From positions 6,634,001 to 6,698,000 of the forward strand of contig JBAIAC010000042.1 of assembly GCA_037349315.1 (NCBI GenBank): 64,000 nt of DNA, in the 5' to 3' direction. Below the pieces are notes generated by a model. It was given only the letters and a program-made list of their open reading frames with translations, had not been told where the DNA came from and searched no databases. Of the stretch, positions 10,538 through 20,607 are shown piece after piece (the first letter of the stretch is position 1; every line of letters starts with the position of its first letter). A program made the position numbers and the translations under genes. Origin of the DNA: Chelydra serpentina. Lineage: Eukaryota; Chordata; Testudines; Chelydridae.

Positions 10538-11870
10538 CTCATAAAATCCAAGGCCAGAGGACACCATTGCGATCATCTAGCCTCTCCTCCTGTATAACAC
10601 AGCCCTGACAACTTCCCCAAAATAATTCTTACAGCATGTAAATTATCCCAAGGGTTAATAACTCTCACAGTTAAAAATTTACACCTAATTTTTAGTCTGA
10701 ATTTGTCTAACTTCATCTTTCAGACATTTAATCATGTACCACCTTTTTCAGCTACATTGAAGAGCCCATTATTAAATATTTGTTCCCTGTGTAGATACTG
10801 ACGTAGCCTGTAATCCAGTCACCCCTTATCCTTCTCTTTCTTAAACTGAATGCACTGAACTCTTTGGGTTTATCACTATGAGGTACATTTTCTAATCCTT
10901 TAATCATTCTTGTGGCTCTTCTCTGAACCCTCTCCAAATTTTTTAACATCTTTCCTCAATTATGGCACCAAAACTGGACTCTCTATTCCAGCAGTGGTTG
11001 CATAAGTGCTTTAGATTCCCCTGTTTATCCATCCCAGGATCAAATTAGCTATTTTGGCCAGAATGTCACACTAGGCTCTTATGTTCTGCTCATTATCCAC
11101 CATGACCCCCAAATCCTTTTCAGAGTCCCTGCTTCCCAGGATAGACTCCCCCATCCTTTAAGTGCAGCCTATATTCTTTATTCCTTGATATATACATTTA
11201 CATTTTGCCTATGCTAAAATGCATATTATTTGCTTGTGCCTAGTTTACCAAGTAATCCAGATTGCTCTGAATCATTGACCCGTCCTCTTCATTATTTACC
11301 ACTCCCCAAAATTTTGGGTCATCTGCAAACTTTATCAGTGATGATTTTATGTTTCCTTTCAGGGCATTAATAAAAATATTAAATAGTGTCGACCCCAGAA
11401 TTGTTCCCTATGGGATTCCAATGGAAACACACCTGCTCAATGACAATTCCCCATTTATAGTTACATTCTGAGGCCTTTTTCTTAGCCAGTTTTTAATCCA
11501 TTAACCATGTGCCATGCTAATTTGATATCATACTTGTTTTTGAATCAAAATGTTGTGAGGTACCAAGTCAAACACTGTAGAGAAGACTAAGTATATTAGG
11601 TCAACATTATTACCTGTATCAACCAAACTTGTAATCACTTTAGAAAAAGATATCAAGTTAGTTTGATGGCATCTCTTTTCCATAAACCCATGTTGATTTG
11701 CATTAATTACATTACCCTCCTTTAATTCTTTATTAATCGAGTCCAGTATGAGCCACTCTATTATCTCGCCCAGGGTCAATGGCAAAATGACAGGTCTATA
11801 ATTTCCCAGATCATCCCATTTACCCATTATAAAAATTGGCACAACATTAGCTTTTTTCCAGTCTCCTGGA
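10538..11870 (-). mobile_element. CR1 LINE, antisense, degraded ORF2 3' half
   Basis: Minus-strand frames include LERVQRRATRMIKGLE (10752-10949) and GNYRPV followed by HGFMEKRCHQTNL (11528-11842). These are recognisable CR1 reverse-transcriptase and post-RT segments. The left end is the 3' UTR. Several frameshifts and stops mean it is inactive. It is shared with copy B, so it predates the duplication. Confidence 0.85.
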
Positions 11871-11879
11871 CCTTCCCCA

Positions 11880-12560
11880 GTGCTCCAAGACTTATTGGGT
11901 CAACATGAGGAGGATACTTGGGAAATGGGATGACTTGGGTATCTGTCTAGCCTCCCAAGAAAGGAAATCCCAAGACTCCTGGTGTCAGCTCACCTTGACG
12001 AGGATGGTCTAGCCAGTGGTCTGAGCAGGCACGACACTTAGTGGTCAGAGCGAGCGCCGGGGCTAGTGGTGAGGGCGAGCAGCAGTAGTTTGGAGTCAAA
12101 GCCAGGGTCAAACCAGAGGGCAGGAAATGGAGTGAGCAGTGTAGCAGGCAATGAGGGGTTCAAAGCCAGGGTGGGAGAAAGGCAACTCTGGGTGTGAGGC
12201 AGGAGCAGCAGGAACAAGGTAACACCTTAGCAGGCTCAGTAGTGGGCATAAGCATGGCAAGGCTAGTGAGTTGCTCCAGTTGCTGGCTTAGTAGCCAGCG
12301 TGCTGGCCTCTGCAACCAATCAGGTGGTGTGGCTAATCAGTCACCCTACTGCAGGCCAACTGCACTGATAAGACTGCCTGGAGACTCGCTCTGCTGCAGG
12401 CCCTGATTCCTGACCCCTGAGTTCTCTTCTTGGCTCTGAGAGATTAACTTGACTGTAGGGTTAGAGCTGGAGAGGAGTAGTCAAGATTTCTTGGGGTTAT
12501 GCCAGGTCTAGGAACTGAGTTGGATGTAGTGGCGAGAACAAGAGGGAGATGAAAATACTG
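11880..12560. repeat. Unclassified G-rich interspersed sequence
   Basis: Purine-rich, compositionally distinct DNA with runs such as 'ggagcagcaggaacaagg'. It is present in both duplicate copies. It may be part of a larger repeat, but no termini or protein domain were found. Confidence 0.3.
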
Positions 12561-12776
12561 ATGCGCTTTTGATGACCTCTGATTGAAAAGTTAAGTTCAA
12601 ATTTGATCTCATTTTGGCCACAGCAGCCAATTAATGTCCCCAAATTTCAGCATTCTATCTCAACAGAAACATGATCATTGATTATGTCAGTGATCTAAAC
12701 ATCTCAATTAAAATATTCTATTTCCTAATTTCACTGGGTAGTTCAGTATCAACTGTGATGAGATCCTTATTTGTGC

Positions 12777-12872
12777 TTTGAATAGAATAGAATAGACCTA
12801 TATGTATTAGTTTAGAATAGAATGGAATAGATTAGAATAGACCATCCTGTACTAGTTCAGAATACAATAGAA
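12777..12872. repeat. (GAATA)n-type pentanucleotide tract
   Basis: Imperfect 'agaat' units are interspersed with 'accatcctgtactagttc' spacers. The tract directly abuts and truncates the OR relic at 12887. The copy B tract (32199-32320) has an additional spacer unit. Confidence 0.85.
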
Positions 12873-12886
12873 TAGACCATCTGTAC

Positions 12887-12928
12887 AACAAATTCAGTCA
12901 CTGTGGTGGTGAGGTTCTGCTTGTCCGT
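12887..12928 (-). pseudogene. Olfactory receptor N-terminal relic (copy A)
   Basis: Reading the minus strand from 12928 gives T-D-K-Q-N-L-T-T-T-V-T-E-F-V, which matches the start of a family-4-like OR (compare MEKKNFTTPVTEFV at 7156). The initiator is ACG instead of ATG. The homology stops where the pentanucleotide tract begins. The upstream flank (to about 13330) is probably the OR 5' flank. It is a remnant of a second OR lost before the duplication. Confidence 0.6.
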
Positions 12929-14031
12929 TTCATGTCTGTAAAATATACCTTGAAACTGAACAGAAAAAAACAATAATTATGAATTCTAGTGTTCCTGTCC
13001 CCTTTAAATTACTTATATTAAATCTATTCTTAATCTGCATTACCAAACACACTTTGTTTTGGACTTTTTTTTTTTCTCAGTTAACTTTAGGAAAACCCTG
13101 GTTCAGCAAACCCACTGTGATCTTCCATCGTGTGGTCCTGGAAATGAAGTGGAGTAGTCTACTCACCAAAATAACCCCCTGTTCATCGCCCTTTCACCCT
13201 CCTACAGCCCTGGTTCAGCAGAACTGCCAAATTATGGTGCTCAGTGTCAGGTTTTGGATTTTCAGTCTCTTTCCTCCTTGTCTCTCACTGACGTCCTTTA
13301 CCGCACATTTTCCACTGTAAAATTCTGGAAGTGAAATTTTAAAAGTGTGAGAAAGTGAAAAAAAACACTTTTGCTATTTGCCAGATTAAACAAGCCACTT
13401 TTAACCATTTGAGGACCTCAGGGCTACATTCACAATGGGACTTTGGCTTTCAGACACTTAAAAAAAGCCCTGGGATTCACAATGCCTGAGTTAACTGCCC
13501 AGGCTCCGTATCCAATGTGGAGAGGTCGGTGCCTGAGAATGGGATTCACAAAAGCCAGCCAGCTGAAGGGCTCGCTGCCTGTGTTTGCGATGGGAGGGAT
13601 GAGAAAGGGATGAGTGCTCTACCCCACAACTTCTCACAGATCTTGGAGCCTAAGGGTATGTCTACACTACGAGACTAGTTCGATTTTTCTTAAACCGAAC
13701 TTGTGAAACCGATATTGCAAAGTCGATCGTGCGAATCCACATGAAGGACCTTAATTCGAATTTGTGAGTCCACAGTAACGGGGCAAGTGGTGACATTGCA
13801 AGCGGTGCACTGTGGGTAGCTATCCCACAGTTCCCGCAGTCCCCGCTGCCCACTGGAATTCTGGGTGTAGCCCCTAGTGCCTTCTGGGGCCAAAAATGTG
13901 TCGAGGGTGGTTGTAGGTAAATGTCGTCACTCGACCCACACTCCCGCCCTCCCTACGTGAAAGCGCTGGCGGGCAATTAATTCGCACCCTTTTACGGTGA
14001 TTGACAGCTTGGACGTCACAGGACAGCGAGC

Positions 14032-15315
14032 ATGGAGCCCTCCGCGATTATCGCTGCTGTTCTGTCCGTGGTCAACACCTCGCGCCTTATCGTCCACCTT
14101 TTCCAGAGGCAGATGCAGAGAAATTGGGCCAGGAGGCAACGGAAGCTCCGGGAGGACATGAACTCTGAGAGGGGCACAGACCTCTCGCAAAGCACGGGAC
14201 CCTGGCCCGTAGAAATCATGGTGTCAATGGGGCACGTTGATCCTGTGGAACGGCGATTCTGGGCAAGGGAAACAAGCTCCGACTGGTGGGACCGCATAGT
14301 GCTGCAGGTCTGGGATGAATCCCAGTGGCTGCGAAACTTTCGGATGCGTAAGGGCACTTTCCTGGAACTTTGTGAGTTGCTGTCCCCTGCCCTGAAGCGC
14401 CAGGATACCCGGATGCGAGCAGCCCTGACTATCCAGAAGCGAGTGGCCATAGCCCTGTGGAAGCTTGCAACTCCTGACAGCTACCGGTCAGTCGCGAACC
14501 AATTTGGAGTGGGCAAGTCTACCGTGGGGGTTGCTGTGATGCAGGTAGCCCATGCAATCGTTGACCTGCTGCTCTCAAAGGTAGTGACCCTTGGAGACGT
14601 GCAGGTGATCATAGATGGCTTTTCCGCTATGGGATTCCCACACTGCGGCGGGGCTATTGATGGGACACACATCCCTATCCTGGGACCGGACCACCAGGGC
14701 AGCCAGTACATTAACCGAAAGGGCTATTTTTCTATGGTGCTGCAAGCACTAGTGGACCACAAAGGATGTTTTACCAACATCAATGTCGGATGGCCGGGCA
14801 AGGTTCATGATGCTCGTGTTTTTAAAAACTCTGGTCTGTTTAGATGGCTGCAACAGGGTGTTTATTTCCCGGACCGCAAAATAACTGTTGGGGATGTGGA
14901 GATGCCTATAGTGATCCTCGGGGAGCCTGCCTACCCGCTAATGCCCTGGCTCATGAAGCCATACACGGGAGCCCTGGACACTGAAAAGGAGCTCTTCAAC
15001 TACCGGCTGAGCAAGTGCAGAATGGTGGTGGAGTGTGCCTTTGGCCGTCTGAAGGGTCGTTGGAGAAGCTTACTTACTCGCTCCGATCTCAGCCAAACAA
15101 ATATCCCCATTGTTATTGCAGCGTGCTGTGTGCTCCACAATCTCTGTGAGAGCAAGGGGGAAACGTTTATGGCGGGATGGGAGGTTGAGGCAAATCGCCT
15201 GGCTGCTGATTACGCACAGCCGGACACCAGGGCGATTAGAAGATCACAGCGGGACGCGCTGCGCATCCGGGAAGCTTTGAAAGCTACCTTCCAGAGCGAG
15301 TGGGGTAACCAGTGA
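14032..15315 (+). CDS. Harbinger transposase (HARBI1-like DDE nuclease)
   Basis: The 427-residue frame is uninterrupted, about the length expected for Harbinger transposases. The N-terminal part (about 95-180) is helical, with a helix-turn-helix-like stretch SVANQFGVGKSTV (153-165). The DDE_Tnp_4-type nuclease core follows. Acidic candidates are D210 in GGAIDGTH, D260 in WPGKVHDARVF and E334 in VVECAFGRLKGRW. The block usually reading GD(S/P)xYPL is GEPAYPL here (297-303), a substitution that might matter. AACCVLHNLCES (363-374) is the usual C-terminal block. The ATG is in strong context (GAGCATGG). The enzyme would cut at the TIRs with help from the Myb-like partner. Integrity suggests recent activity, but expression is unknown. 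Confidence 0.93.
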   Translation: MEPSAIIAAVLSVVNTSRLIVHLFQRQMQRNWARRQRKLREDMNSERGTDLSQSTGPWPVEIMVSMGHVDPVERRFWARETSSDWWDRIVLQVWDESQWLRNFRMRKGTFLELCELLSPALKRQDTRMRAALTIQKRVAIALWKLATPDSYRSVANQFGVGKSTVGVAVMQVAHAIVDLLLSKVVTLGDVQVIIDGFSAMGFPHCGGAIDGTHIPILGPDHQGSQYINRKGYFSMVLQALVDHKGCFTNINVGWPGKVHDARVFKNSGLFRWLQQGVYFPDRKITVGDVEMPIVILGEPAYPLMPWLMKPYTGALDTEKELFNYRLSKCRMVVECAFGRLKGRWRSLLTRSDLSQTNIPIVIAACCVLHNLCESKGETFMAGWEVEANRLAADYAQPDTRAIRRSQRDALRIREALKATFQSEWGNQ

Positions 15316-16902
15316 CTGTTACGCTTGTTTAAACAGAAGCTGAACCTGCCCCCGTTTCTTTACCCAGTTTCTGTTGCCTTTCCTCTCCAATTACCAACCC
15401 CCTTCCCCCCCTTCATTCAACGCTTTAAAAGTATATTAAAGGAAACATTGTTTATTTAAACCATCTCTATTACTGGTTTCTCGGTTAAGGGTTTAACCTG
15501 GAACGCATACCGCGGTTGGGGAGCAGGTGGAGTGTTTGAAAGTACGCTTCCAAGCTCGGGGAATTACATGCTACTGCTCCCAGAGCAGTCCGAAGTGCTG
15601 GACTGCTTGTTTCAAGGGAGCCATCAACCCCTCCTCTTCGCAACTGTGTGTGGTGGGGCCTTTCTGACTTTTTGGACATGGATCGCGGCCACAGATCCCC
15701 TGCTGCATGGATATGTCATGCAGGCTATCCCTGGCCGCAAAAGATCTGCTGCCACCCTCCCCCACCAGAAAGTCACAGGCCCCCCCCCATAAGAGAACAA
15801 GACAACCCCCTCCCAGAATGACAAGTGTGCCCAGTGCATGCAATGTGAGAGTGACTTTCTGTTGATCCTTTCCCCCTGTCTGTACCCTGGTTCAGGCGCC
15901 TGACGTCGCTAATAACAAACCCCCTTACCCACTCCCCCAAAACCAAACCGTCCTGTGAAAGAAAGTCAGGGGAACAGCACTGTGCAAAACAATCATTTTT
16001 ATTAAGGGGAGCATATTTTCTAGATGATACCTGGGCAGGGAACTGTTGTGGGGTGCGGTTGGAGGGAGGGAAAGGACCCATCTACAGTTTTGGAAATGAG
16101 AGCCTTCTGCTACTGGAGCAGTCTGCAGGGGTGGAGTGATTATTTCCACGGCCCCTGCCTCCCCTCGTTCTAGTGACTTTGGGTGAGTAGAGGATTGGAC
16201 TTTGTGGCGGGGGAGGGCGGTTGGAAATTACATAGAGAGGTGCTCTTTCCTCCTGTCTCCTGTCCTGGAGAACGTCTACCAGGCACCGGAGCGTGTCAGT
16301 TTGCTCCCTCATTAGTCCCAGCAGCATTTGAGTCGCCTGCTGGTCTTCCTGCCGCCACCTGTCCTCGCGAGCTTCAGCCCTCTGCTCCCGTTCGCTGACT
16401 GCTCGCTCGGACCTTGAGACATCCTCTCTCCGCTGTGCCGCCTCCTTTTGGGAACAGACCATCAATTCGGAGAACATGTGGTCCCGAGTTCTCTTTTTGT
16501 GCCGCCTGATCAGCGCAAGCCTCTGGGAGGGTGATCCACGGGTAGGGCGGGAGACACTCGCAGCTGTGGGATGGGAGAAAGGGAGTGAATTGCTCAGAAA
16601 GATACTTTTTCCCGAACAATGCCTATACTCTTTCCCTGTGAATAGGACCAAGCACAGTACCTATCACATGTCCACTTACTACAAGGTCAAATATTATGTC
16701 TTTATCCTGAGTGTCTGGGGTCCCGGTGTACAGATCCCAGAAGCCTTGCAGAACACTGGAAATCTGCTCTCTGGAAACCATGGTAAGCTGATTAGTTTGG
16801 ACTGCTGAGAGATTACTTCACAGCAGTGCTCTACTCCCATGTTTCAATCACTGTTCCAGGCGGTGGCCAGTTCCTGCTGCTGCCCAAACCGGTCATCTAC
16901 AG

Positions 16903-17210
16903 CGGCTCGCCAATCCTTTACCCCCCCTCCGCGTGTCAGCTCCCAGGAACTGAAAGTGCCTGCGAACCGCTCTGTTTGAACGGCTCGCCTACTCTTTCCC
17001 CCCCTCCGCGTGGCCGCTCCCGGGAACTGAAAGTGCCTGCAAACCGCTCTGTTTGAACGGCTCGCCTACCCTTTCCCCCCCTCCGCGTGGCCACTCCAGG
17101 GAACTGAAAGTGCCCGTGAACTGCTCTGTCTGAACGGCTCGTGTAGCCTTTCCCCCCCTTCGTGTGGCCGGTCCTGGGAACTCTCCCTGCCTACGCACTG
17201 CCAAGTTCTA
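16903..17210. repeat. 77-bp minisatellite inside the Harbinger element
   Basis: The string 'cggctcg' recurs at 16903, 16981, 17058 and 17135. Each is followed by a C-rich run, 'ccgcgtg' and 'gaactgaaagtgcc'. There are about four units of 77-78 bp. They lie in the predicted intron of the Myb-like gene. Confidence 0.9.
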
Positions 17211-17330
17211 ATGGTTAGGCTCCCAACTCCCTCCCCCCCCGCGTGGATGGAAACCGCCAGGTGTCTTTCTTTAAAGGGAAAATGAAGCATTCACTATACT
17301 AAAGAAACCACTCATTCAAACCAGGGCACC

Positions 17331-17621
17331 ATGACTGATATCACTCTGATGAGGATTACGGAGACAGAGAAAGAGTGCATGCTGCGTCAATGCCAGCAAA
17401 CCCCGGGGCCGTATGCAGCCATGCTATGCAAGGCAATGATACCAGAGTACCTGCAGCTTGCATGGCGCGGGAAAGTATCCTACCATGGAGGAGACAATAA
17501 GGCCGCTCTCCCTGCGAACCTGATACAAAAGCTCTCACTGTACCTCCAGGAGAGCTTCGCGGAGATCTCCGATGGGGATTTCTCCTCTATCTCCATATAT
17601 ATTGACAGACTTTTCGAGTAG
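17331..17621 (+). CDS. Hypothetical 96-residue ORF within Harbinger
   Basis: The ATG has a good context (GCACCATGA). The ORF is followed by AATAAA near 17711. It lies on the plus strand inside the predicted intron of the Myb-like gene. It is hydrophilic with a Cys-containing segment (CMLRQCQQTPGP) and an acidic C-terminus, and no domain is recognised. It could be a passenger exon captured by the element, an alternative upstream gene, or chance. No function is proposed. Confidence 0.35.
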   Translation: MTDITLMRITETEKECMLRQCQQTPGPYAAMLCKAMIPEYLQLAWRGKVSYHGGDNKAALPANLIQKLSLYLQESFAEISDGDFSSISIYIDRLFE

Positions 17622-18704
17622 TTGCACTGGAAAGAGACTCAAAGCTGAAGCGCCTAAGGCCAATTAAGCAATACAAACATAGTGCTTATACACCATACCT
17701 ATTGTATTCCAAATAAATGTTTAAAACACTGACCTGCTGATCCTTCGCCTGATTCCTGGTCAGGAATGCTGCCTTGGGAGGGTTCTTAGGGGAGCTCAGT
17801 CAGGGTGATGAATAGATCCTGGCTGTTCGGGGAAATCAGCATTGAAAGCGCTGTCGACTGCCTCGTCCTCCTCCTCTCCTTCCTCATCTTCACCGTCCGC
17901 GAAAACCTCCGACGACGTGGCCGTAGATAAGACCCCGTCGTCGGAGTCCACGGACACTGGTGGGGTAGTGGTGGCAGCACCACCGAGCATAGCATGCAGT
18001 GCCTCGTAAAAACGGCAAGTGTGTGGCTGCGATCCGGAGCGTCCGTTGGACTCCTTGGTCTTCTGGTATGCCTGCCGCTGCTCCTTGATTTTCACGCGGC
18101 ACTGCGTTGCATCCCGGCTGTATCCTCTCTCCGTCATTGCCTGGGATATTTTCTCATAAATGTTTGCATTCCGTCTTTTGGATCGGAGCTCGGCTAGGAC
18201 GGATTCATCTCCCCACACAGCGATCAGATCCAAAACTTCCCGATCACTCCATGCTGGAGCCCTCTTTCTATTCTGGGATTGCATGGTAACCTCTGGTGTA
18301 GAGCTCTGCATCGTTGCCAGTGCTGCTGAGCTCGCCACGATGTCCAAACAGAAAATGAGATTCAAACTGGCCAGACAGGAAAAGGAATTCAAATTTTCCC
18401 GGGGCTTTTCCTGAGTGGCAGGTCAGAGCATCCGAGTACGGATTGCTGTCCTGAGCGTCCACTGAGTGGTGCACTGTGGGATAGGTCTCGGAGCTATTAG
18501 CATCGAATTCCGTCCACAGTACCTCGAATTCGACATGGCCATGTCGAATTTGGCGCTACTCCCCTCGTCGGGGAGGAGTACAGAAATCGAATTAAAGAGC
18601 CATTTATGTCGAAATAAATAGCTTCGTAATGTGGACGGGTGCAGGGTTAAATCGAGTTAACGCTGCTAAATTCGACATAAAGTCCTAGTGTAGACCAGGC
18701 CTAA

Positions 18705-20275
18705 GTCTGGGCTACAGGACTCCTCCATGCCATTTTTTTGGTAAGATGTGCCAGAGGGGGAGGCAGCGACCCACCAGTTTATAGTGTTTAGCGCTTTGCA
18801 CAATGGAGTCCTGGTCTAGAACGTGGGCACAACAAAACAACAACAAAAATCCTGAATGGCTATAGAAGGGAAAATATTCAGATCCATCAAACTCCTTTGA
18901 CATCCCACGCTCCGTGCACTGATGATAGATTTTAGGCTCTATTGTGCAACTTTCTGAAATGTACTTGTAAAATGACTTTATCCAGGCCATTTGGACACTG
19001 CAACAGTTTACAAATTAAACTTTAATTCCCTACCGATGTGTTCTATGAGCTCAGCCTGGGACCTGAGCTGTTTCTCAACTTTCCATGAACATTTTAACTG
19101 AAAATGTTCAGGTTTTGGTATTTCAATCTTCACTATTATTAATTATTATTATTATTTGTTTATTTTACTTATAAAAAGAGCTGAACATAGAGAAATGGGG
19201 TAGCATCGGAGGAAACACAAAAACGTGTTTTTTCCCAGTTTTTTGTTGTCCTTTGAAAAAAAATTGCACATTTTCTGAAAATACTTACATATTTTTAATT
19301 TTAACTTTTTAACTTTAATTAAAATGTGGTTTTTCAAAGAAAAATAATCCCTCAAAATTAAACACATTTTATGAGAGAGACAAGGTAGGTGATATCTTCT
19401 ATTGGACCATCTAATATTGATGGATGGGGCAATTTAGGGTCTGAATGAGACCAGTTCTGGTAGGTGTCCTCTAAGCATAACTACCAGACTGGGCCCCTCA
19501 TGAACACTATGCAGTGGTTTGTGGATCACTCTGGGAGATAGACGTCCGAATACCTAGAAGGAGATGGCATTGCTTATGCTCAAAGTCAGAAACTTAGGTG
19601 ATGAGGGAACTGTTACCCTGGACATTTAAGCATTGAGTGATTAACAGATAATCTAAAAAAAAAATACATTCAGTCAATGGAAACATTTTGTTTTGATAAT
19701 TTTCAGTTTCATTGAGTTCAAAGCCAGAAGGGGCCATTCGATCATCTCTTCTGACCTGTATCACAGGCCATTTAACTTCTCCCAGTTACCCCCATCTTGA
19801 GCCCAAAGACTTTAGTTAAATTAAAGCATATCAGTCCTCAGCAGACTATGCTGTTGCCACAGGCAAAGACCAGCAGAGACGGAGATGCCACCAGTGTCCA
19901 AGGCAGGGAACTGATCAGTTGAGGCATGCCTAGTGGGTCCCACCAGGCAACACGTCCCATGCTCCAGAGGAAAGTTTTGCTTTGATTTTGACCTTTTAAA
20001 TTATTTTCACCTTTTCTTTAGTATAAATTAATTGAGACATCAAAATGAAAAAAAAAAAACATTTTGAGCTGGAAAATATCAGAACAGGACATTTCAGCCA
20101 TTTTTGCACCTTTAACAAAAAAAATAAAAATAAACCAGAGGATTCATCAAATCCAACCCCTGTCCTGAAAAAAGTTTTTGTTTTGATGAAATAGCATTTT
20201 CTGACAAACAAAATGCTTAGAAAAATTTCATGAAGCTCTCCTGAAGAGCTCATAAGTCCATTGACCTGGGGAACT
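18705..20275. other. Right part of copy A: AT-rich DNA and a CR1 scrap
   Basis: Bases 19715-19850 are a minus-strand CR1 3' fragment ('aaagccagaaggggccatt..gatcatctcttctgacct'). Bases 19372-19430 match a repeat also seen at 34862-34920 and 48170 ('gacaaggtaggtga'). There is no gene. Confidence 0.5.
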
Positions 20276-20563
20276 GCAGACTACGTGGCTCTGGGAAGAA
20301 GGATAAAGGAGTTTGAGGTGCAAGTGGTGTTCTCGTCTATCCTCCCTGTGGCAGGAAAAGGCTGGGGTAGGGACCATCGAATTGTGGAAGTCAACGAATG
20401 GCTACGCAGATGGCGTCAGAGAGAAGGGTTTGGATTCTTTGACCATGGGATGGTGTTTCAAGAAGAAGGAGTGCTAGGCAGAGATGGGCTCCACCTAACA
20501 AAGAGAGGGAAGAGCCTCTTTGCAAGCAGGCTGGCTAACCTAGTGAGGAGGGCTTTAAACTAG
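20276..20563 (+). pseudogene. CR1 ORF1 C-terminal esterase-like segment
   Basis: The frame contains DYVALGRRIKE, then VVFSSILPVAGKG, then GRDGLHLTKRGKSLFASRL. This is the C-terminal SGNH/GDSL-like esterase block found in ORF1p of many CR1 elements; DGLH carries the expected catalytic Asp/His pair. The N-terminal two thirds of ORF1 are missing. The in-frame ATG at 20261 lies in host DNA and is not the natural start. Confidence 0.8.
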
Positions 20564-20607
20564 GTTCACCGGGGGAAGGAGACCAAAGCCCCGAGGTAAG
20601 TGGGGAA

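Larger units (their letters stand above)
16082..18311 (-). pseudogene. Harbinger Myb/SANT-like partner gene, two exons, broken
   Basis: Exon 1 is predicted at 18311-17734. It encodes a Myb/SANT-like DNA-binding domain (KRAPAWSDREVLDLI, then TQCRVKIKEQRQAYQK and TCRFYEAL) and an acidic stretch. A GT donor follows at 17733-17732, after CAG. Exon 2 is predicted at 16563-16082, after a pyrimidine-rich CCCACAG acceptor. It encodes SQRLALIRRHKKRTRD, a charged coiled-coil-like region (EQRAEAREDRWRQE) and RRLSFPKL at the end. In this family exon 1 normally reads through to the donor. Here the open frame leaves the family reading near codon 'FPE' (about 17838), the expected SQDLFITLTELP continues in another frame, and a TAA follows it. 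The gene therefore appears inactivated by a 1-nt frameshift and a nonsense change. An upstream Met at 18392 is possible, but MQSSTPEV at 18311 fits relatives better. The two-exon model is from memory of related proteins. Confidence 0.75.
13654..18701 (+). mobile_element. PIF/Harbinger DNA transposon, near full length
   Basis: The element spans 5,048 bp. Ends read GGGTATGTCTACACTA (left) and GGCCTGGTCTACACTA (right, reverse complement), flanked by TAA at 13651-13653 and 18702-18704. The homologous site in copy B (34134-34136) reads 'ggagcctaagtctgggctac' with a single TAA, so the boundaries are supported by an empty site. It carries a plus-strand transposase gene and a convergent two-exon Myb-like gene, the usual two-protein Harbinger layout, plus a 77-bp minisatellite and one unexplained plus-strand ORF. 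Possible polyA signals are ATTAAA near 15434 for the transposase, and AATAAA on the minus strand near 16000 for the Myb-like gene. It inserted after the A/B duplication, unless it was lost precisely from B. Confidence 0.95.
2635..20275. repeat. Segmental duplication, copy A
   Basis: This block aligns almost continuously, in the same orientation, with 22048-36093. Homology begins at 'tcagcctgtcatag' (2635 and 22047) and ends at 'attgacctggggaact' (20275 and 36093). The family-4 OR, (TTTC)n tracts, hAT MITE, LTR-like repeat, antisense CR1 and pentanucleotide tract lie in the same order in both copies. Copy A is longer because of the Harbinger element at 13654-18701. Divergence outside insertions is a few percent by eye. 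Confidence 0.95.

Noticed and set aside
12777..12872. Possible CRISPR-like regularly spaced repeat
   Set aside because: It is a simple pentanucleotide microsatellite in a vertebrate genome, with short units and similar spacers.
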